Shown here: one piece after another, positions 34,705 to 38,695 of the stretch
Position numbering within the stretch: the stretch's first letter is position 1
How the letters are laid out: each line of letters begins with the position of its first letter
Assembly (NCBI GenBank): GCA_937949725.1
Contig: CALECT010000001.1
Span: forward strand, 1-38,695
Direction: 5' to 3'
Origin: an uncultured Pseudanabaenaceae cyanobacterium
GTDB lineage: Bacteria > Cyanobacteriota > Cyanobacteriia > PCC-9006 > JAAUQQ01
Length of the DNA: 38,695 nt
Position numbers and translations under genes: made by a program
Notes under the pieces: model-generated
Databases searched by the model: none
The model's input: only the letters and a program-made list of their open reading frames with translations
What the model was told of the DNA's origin: nothing

Positions 34705-34989
34705 AAGCATTTATAGAAATTTCTCATTGCCTTAAACCCAGAGCCTTGATCCGCGTTAGCGGTAGCCCTACCAATCAACTAAACCCAGAACCACATTGCC
34801 CCTATCCAATCCCAAAGGCCGCCTCACCCTGTAACTTCATACCTCCACACCGTTGTAGCAGGGGGTAATCCATTGGGGGACAAAGTCTCCCAATGGCGGG
34901 GGCTTGGGGGCTGGCCCCCATAGATTTGCCTTTTGCCTCTTGCTGCTTTAAGTGCCATAGCAGCGATGTTTAACCAGGTAGAAAGGTAG
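34705..34989. other. Intergenic region with a strong hairpin
   Basis: Together with the repeat pair this makes a 447-base gene-free stretch. CCATTGGGGGAC (34870-34881) pairs with GTCTCCCAATGG (34885-34896) over 12 bp with one G-T wobble and a 3-base loop. A G-rich stretch, GGGGGCTTGGGGGCTGG, then CCCCC, follows (34898-34919). It may be a relic repeat or a terminator for the minus-strand transcript of the glycosylase. Confidence 0.55.
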
Positions 34990-36189
34990 TCAATTCGTCA
35001 ACTCATTAATCAAATGCTGCAACTCTAATTTGACCTGAGCAGGGGAGGTTCTGTGTAAGCAAATCTGGTTGCAATGATTGAATTGCAAAAATGCTTTTAA
35101 TTCCTGATGCAATGCTCCAATGAAATCCTCAATTTTCGCAACTTCTGGCTCCAGTGCGAGATGATAAATGTGAAGTAGCGATGCTTTCCTCTCGGCTTTG
35201 CAATCCATGCGAGCGACTAGCTTTCCATCCCATAGAATCGGAAGACAGAAGTAGCCGTAGCGGCGTTTTGCCTCGGGAACGTAGCATTCAATTAGATAAT
35301 CAAATCCAAAGAGTGCCTTTAGGCGCTGGCGCTGAATGACTAGATTGTCGAAGGGCGAGAGTATTTTGAGTTTGCTACGGGCCAACGGTTTACTGAGCAG
35401 TTCCAGTGAAGCCGGAAAGGCGTAGTAGAGCTGGTCAGCGACAGCAATCTGTAGCAGCTCGCCAGACGAAACCATCGCCTCTAAGGTCGCCGTAACCAGC
35501 GGCTTTATCCCTTTCCGTAAATAGGAAATTTCAGTAGGTTGCCCCAGTCCGTTTGCACGCAAATATTGGGTAATCAAAAATCGGGCGTACTTCTCTGGCT
35601 TGGGCAGGGTGGTATCGATGCCTGCTGGTAAAACCCGCTCGGTGAGATCGTAAACCTTCTGAAATTTGATGCGGTGGGGCACCATTAGGTCCCCCTGCAT
35701 AAACAAATATTCCAGGGCACGTTTGGCAGGCTTAGCGCTCCAGGCACCGCTCTTTTTACCGGTATTCTCAAAATCTTTGGCCATCAAAGGCCCTTCGGTG
35801 GCAATGCGTTGGTGCACCAACTTCAGCATCGACTCATCGCGCTTGTACCAGTGGCTCTGGGCACCCGTTGCCAGCGCATGTTTGCGAGGCAGACTGAAAC
35901 GGTAGTCCAGCATGGGCAGATAGGCAGCAGCATGGGACCAATATTCAAACACCTGTTTATCGGCCAGCAGTTGCTCAAGCTGAGAGGCTTGGTAACGAGG
36001 ATTGCGATTCCACAGCGTATGGTGATGGGCGCGCTGTATGACAGAGATGGTGTCGATCTGGATATAGCCGAGATGGGCGATCGCCCCTAGCGTCGCTGCT
36101 GTGGCAGAACCGGGTTGATGCTTCGGCGGTAGCCTCTGGGATTGCAGAACCAGTTTTCTGGCTTGGGGAAGGGAAAGAGATTCTTTCAT
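34990..36189 (-). CDS. YcaQ/AlkX-type winged-helix DNA glycosylase
   Basis: This 399-residue protein belongs to the HTH_42 family of DNA glycosylases that unhook interstrand crosslinks and remove bulky alkyl adducts. The region LGYIQIDTISVIQRAHHHTLWNR matches the family's active-site block, with Q44-I-D46 as the QxD motif of the YcaQ branch (AlkZ has QxQ). Winged-helix repeats follow (FEYWSHAAAYLPM, KRALEYLFMQGDLMV, ILSPFDNLVIQRQRLKALFGFDY). It is intact and normal in length. It lies directly beside the IS left end, which is 63 bases upstream of its ATG, so its promoter region may be affected. Confidence 0.9.
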   Translation of the reverse strand: MKESLSLPQARKLVLQSQRLPPKHQPGSATAATLGAIAHLGYIQIDTISVIQRAHHHTLWNRNPRYQASQLEQLLADKQVFEYWSHAAAYLPMLDYRFSLPRKHALATGAQSHWYKRDESMLKLVHQRIATEGPLMAKDFENTGKKSGAWSAKPAKRALEYLFMQGDLMVPHRIKFQKVYDLTERVLPAGIDTTLPKPEKYARFLITQYLRANGLGQPTEISYLRKGIKPLVTATLEAMVSSGELLQIAVADQLYYAFPASLELLSKPLARSKLKILSPFDNLVIQRQRLKALFGFDYLIECYVPEAKRRYGYFCLPILWDGKLVARMDCKAERKASLLHIYHLALEPEVAKIEDFIGALHQELKAFLQFNHCNQICLHRTSPAQVKLELQHLINELTN

Positions 36190-36252
36190 GGGTCAGCAGT
36201 CTACAGCAGACCGAAACGCTCCAGAGGGAGCAGTGAAAATCAGAGCTTCTGA

Positions 36253-37577
36253 CCTGATTGACTGACAAAAGTTGTCCTGAGGAATGCTCTAACGCTGTCT
36301 GACGCTGAATTTTAGCAACTCAGAGAAGTGAGGTGGGAGCCAGCGGTCTAAAATCAGATACCACTCAAAACTCTAGACAGCTGTGAAAAAAACTCCCGCC
36401 TCTACAATGCCCTTCACGCCTGGCTAGGTCAAGCCACCGACTGGGCTCATCTGACTCACCTGGCAATGTGCCTGTGGATGGTGGCGGCTCTGATTCAAAC
36501 GGGTGAAGTGAGTCTAACCAAATGGGCCAAGTACATTCCCTGCAACGGTCAATATGCCCAGAGCCGCCAGCGACGCATTCGGCGGTGGCTGGGCAATAGC
36601 CGCATCAACGTCCATCGACTCTACAAGCCCATCATCCGCGAAGCCCTGGCAGGGTGGCAGGAGCCAAAGCTCTATCTGAGCTTGGATACGACGCTGTTTT
36701 GGGACCAGTATTGTCTGGTGCGCTTGGCCGTCGTCCATCGCGGTCGCGCGTTACCCCTCGCTTGGCGAGTGTTTGAACATCCCAGCGCTTCGGTCTCGTT
36801 TAACTGCTACGACGAGCTGCTCAAACAAGCCGCTGGCTGCTTGCCCTCGGGAGTGAAGGTCATTCTGCTCGCTGACCGAGGCTTTATCCAGACCGATGGG
36901 ATGAGCGCCATTCGAAAGCTGGGTTGGCACTATCGCATCCGGCTCAAAAGCAGCACCTGGGTCTGGCGCTCCAAAGGGGGATGGTGCCAGGCTAAAAGCT
37001 TTTATCTCAAAGCGGGTGAAGTTCGTTGCCTCCACAACGTCAAGCTCCATAAGACTCAGTGGTACGGCCCCGTCCATGTCATCTTCGGCTGCAACAACCT
37101 CAACGGTGAACTCTGGGCGGTGGTGAGCGATGAACCCACTGACCTACAGACTTTTGCAGAATATGCGCTGCGATTCGACATCGAAGAGACCTTCTTGGAT
37201 GACCAGTCGAGCGGGTGGAATCTGCAAAAGTCGGAAATTCGCTCGGTTTGTGACCTCTCCAGGCTCTGTCTGATCATGGCGCTCGCAACGCTGTATGTCA
37301 CCGCTCAAGGCGTTGCGGTCGTTGAGGCGGGCAAGCGTCGCTGGGTCGATACCCACTGGTTTCGAGGCAACAGCTATTTTCGCATCGGCCTCGATTGGGT
37401 TCGCTCCGCATTGCTCGATGGGTGGAGGCTCATACGCTCGGTCGCATTCTCTTCCAACAAAGACCCTGAACCCGCTATGGCGTCTCGCACACAGCATCGC
37501 AACCGGCTCTATCGTTTGGAATTCAAACCCATCACATTAGCATTTAACTCCAGTTGAACTCTTGTCAGTCAATCAGG
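36253..37577 (+). mobile_element. IS4-type insertion sequence, 1325 bp
   Basis: Terminal inverted repeats CCTGATTGACTGACAA at 36253-36268 and its complement at 37562-37577 match perfectly over 16 bp; 20 of 21 match when extended inward. They bracket one transposase ORF. The flanking bases (TTCTGA on the left, GTTTAC on the right) show no target-site duplication, so one side was lost or rearranged after insertion. The right end cuts into a tyrosine recombinase gene. Confidence 0.85.
36466..37557 (+). CDS. IS4 family transposase (DDE), N-terminus uncertain
   Basis: From the first ATG the protein has 363 residues with the DDE triad in LSLDTTLFW, LLADRGF and RFDIEETFLDD. WVDTHWFRGNSYFRIG is characteristic of this cyanobacterial group. 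The upstream sequence in the same frame, from about 36355, still encodes conserved N-terminal residues (SRLYNALHAWL and HLTHLAMCLW), but no ATG, GTG or TTG lies between the upstream TAA and 36466. The original start may have been lost (an ATA sits where one could have been) or reached by slippage at the A7 run after a GTG near 36382. The element may therefore be inactive. Confidence 0.85.
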   Translation: MCLWMVAALIQTGEVSLTKWAKYIPCNGQYAQSRQRRIRRWLGNSRINVHRLYKPIIREALAGWQEPKLYLSLDTTLFWDQYCLVRLAVVHRGRALPLAWRVFEHPSASVSFNCYDELLKQAAGCLPSGVKVILLADRGFIQTDGMSAIRKLGWHYRIRLKSSTWVWRSKGGWCQAKSFYLKAGEVRCLHNVKLHKTQWYGPVHVIFGCNNLNGELWAVVSDEPTDLQTFAEYALRFDIEETFLDDQSSGWNLQKSEIRSVCDLSRLCLIMALATLYVTAQGVAVVEAGKRRWVDTHWFRGNSYFRIGLDWVRSALLDGWRLIRSVAFSSNKDPEPAMASRTQHRNRLYRLEFKPITLAFNSS

Positions 37578-38147
37578 GTTTACCCCTTTTCCCGAGCTGA
37601 GCGATCGCAGGTCATTACCGCATTCAAGAGTCACTACTACTATCGTCACTATGCTCCGCTGGTTGAATTTCTCTTTCTCACGGGATGTCGCCCTTCAGAA
37701 GCGATCGCCCTCCAGTGGAAACACATCTTTCCTGAGGAAATTCTCTTTGAGCAAGCGTTTGTCTATGGTGGCAAAAGGGGGATTGTGCTTAAGTACAGCC
37801 TTAAGACCCAACTCAAGCGTAAGTTTCCCATCAATGAACAGTTGTGCCAGCTCCTACATGCCCATCGTTCTGACGATGCAGCTCCTAATGATTATGTTTT
37901 TGTAGGACCTAGGGGGAAGCGTATTGATTGGGGAAATTTCAATACACGCGCTTGGAAAGCGATCCTAGCTTCCCTCGCAGAGATTGAATATCGCAATCCT
38001 TATCAGACCCGGCATACCTTCTGTAGCCTTTGCCGAGAAGCTGGCATTGCCAGCGTGCAGATTGCTAAGTGGGTCGGTAACTCAGCGGCGATGATTGATC
38101 GAATTTACGCCAAAGCAGTAGAGTCCATTACCGTACCGGATTTCTAG
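37554..38147 (+). CDS. Tyrosine recombinase, N-terminal half replaced by the IS
   Basis: The catalytic domain is nearly complete: TGCRPSEAI with the first Arg, a Lys-rich hairpin KTQLKRKFP, YQTRHTF with the second Arg (Tyr instead of the usual His), KWVGNS, and DRIYAKA with the nucleophile Tyr. The usual N-terminal SAM-like DNA-binding half is absent. The first eight codons (TTG to AGG) belong to the IS right end, and the native sequence begins around VYPFSRAERS, just at the domain border. It is likely non-functional in recombination. The missing half is not on the other side of the IS. An excisionase-like gene follows on the minus strand. Confidence 0.85.
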   Translation: MNSCQSIRVYPFSRAERSQVITAFKSHYYYRHYAPLVEFLFLTGCRPSEAIALQWKHIFPEEILFEQAFVYGGKRGIVLKYSLKTQLKRKFPINEQLCQLLHAHRSDDAAPNDYVFVGPRGKRIDWGNFNTRAWKAILASLAEIEYRNPYQTRHTFCSLCREAGIASVQIAKWVGNSAAMIDRIYAKAVESITVPDF

Positions 38148-38247
38148 TGGAGCGATAAACCCTTCAAAGGTCAGTACAAAGTTTGGGAGTCACCCAATCT
38201 GTTGGCATTGTGACTCGCTGTATCGTGACGAGTCCTCACTGCACCTT

Positions 38248-38526
38248 TCAGGTTTGTTGTTGCGAACGATTGGGCTGCCATATTTTCAAGTGCTCTTCGA
38301 TGTAAGCATCATGGACTTTCGGCTCATGCTGGTTGGCAAGCCAATTGAGGCAGAGGTCCAAGTTGTAGCGGATCGTCCGAGAATTGATCTTGATGTAATG
38401 GATTCCCTGTTGCCAGATTTTATTTTTACGAAATCGCTTGAAGCTGTGCTGGCTGTAGCCAATTCTGGCAGCCAGCTCATGCTTGTCAACAAAAATGGGT
38501 AAGTCTTGTTTTTTCGGATGAGTCAC
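38248..38526 (-). CDS. Small HTH (excisionase-like) DNA-binding protein
   Basis: A GTG at 38526 preceded by AGGAGG (complement of 38533-38538) fixes a 92-residue product; the frame extends to 38592 but the extra residues look non-coding. VDKHELAARIGYSQHSFKRFRKNKIWQQGIHY followed by INSRTIRYNLDLCLNWL reads as a winged-helix excisionase-like fold with a conserved RTIRYN strand. It is convergent with the recombinase, a frequent pairing in cyanobacterial integrative elements, so it may have controlled excision. Confidence 0.7.
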   Translation of the reverse strand: MTHPKKQDLPIFVDKHELAARIGYSQHSFKRFRKNKIWQQGIHYIKINSRTIRYNLDLCLNWLANQHEPKVHDAYIEEHLKIWQPNRSQQQT

Positions 38527-38532
38527 AGTTTC

Positions 38533-38538
38533 CCTCCT
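38533..38538 (-). promoter_or_regulatory. Shine-Dalgarno deciding the GTG start at 38526
   Basis: A consensus AGGAGG on the minus strand lies six bases before the GTG. No comparable site precedes the longer start at 38592. Confidence 0.7.
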
Positions 38539-38695
38539 GTTGTGGGTGAACGTGCAACAGGCGAAAAAAAGGCAAACGACTCCCGCCGCCATAGTTGCGT
38601 GCGAGAGCCGTTTAGGGATGTCTCGTTATTCAATTTATGAGTACGATTATAAGCGAATCTAGTCTTAAGGCAAGTAGCTAACATTAAATTAATCT

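Noticed and set aside
1..38695. tRNA, rRNA or known riboswitches in the intergenic regions
   Set aside because: I looked for cloverleaf and conserved core sequences by eye and saw none; a covariance-model scan would be needed to exclude them.

Overview
This window is chromosomal DNA from a cyanobacterium, probably a filamentous non-model lineage of the Leptolyngbya/Nodosilinea kind. The phylum call rests on frequent HIP1 octamers (GCGATCGC, for example 383-390 and 2302-2309), a cyanobacterial style of protein family (Ser/Thr kinases without a glycine loop, HTH-NACHT and NB-ARC STAND proteins, DUF4347 exoproteins) and palindrome-rich interspersed repeats. The genus is inference only. The window starts inside an amidase gene and ends just past an integrase/excisionase-like remnant.

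Region 1 (1-9920), signalling and envelope. After the amidase tail and a small exported protein comes a two-copy palindromic repeat block. Two sensors follow that share one N-terminal module: a GGDEF-EAL protein (minus strand) and a histidine kinase (plus strand), with a DUF3592-like membrane protein between them. A dienelactone-hydrolase-like lipoprotein and an exported TPR protein are divergent from each other.

Region 2 (9921-18176), metabolism and membrane. A glycogen debranching enzyme (glgX) has a recognisable promoter. It is followed by an exported small protein, a cluster of overlapping small minus-strand ORFs that may be frameshifted, and a large Npt1/MFS-like membrane protein fused to HEAT repeats.

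Region 3 (18177-25680), exported proteins. A 1332-residue modular exoprotein (DUF4347, two CBM60-like modules, two Calx-beta, a sorbosone-dehydrogenase-type propeller and an L-type lectin) ends at a very strong hairpin. A DUF2207 membrane protein with a Gly-rich tail and an orphan sugar-binding protein follow.

Region 4 (25669-34542), the most interesting part. Seven tightly packed minus-strand genes encode a sigma-like small protein, a stomatin/slipin, a Ser/Thr kinase, an 85-residue protein ending in SSCGGC, a GRDP-like protein, an NB-ARC STAND ATPase without a visible repeat sensor, and a second Ser/Thr kinase coupled to the STAND gene by a GTGA overlap. An HTH-NACHT ATPase is divergent from this set across a region with iterated TCCTAAGT-like boxes. 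I read it as a candidate membrane-linked STAND/kinase signalling or defence locus; function is inference.

Region 5 (34543-38695), mobile DNA. Interspersed repeats lead to a YcaQ-type DNA glycosylase, then an IS4-type insertion sequence (36253-37577) that has removed the N-terminal half of a tyrosine recombinase, then an excisionase-like HTH gene.
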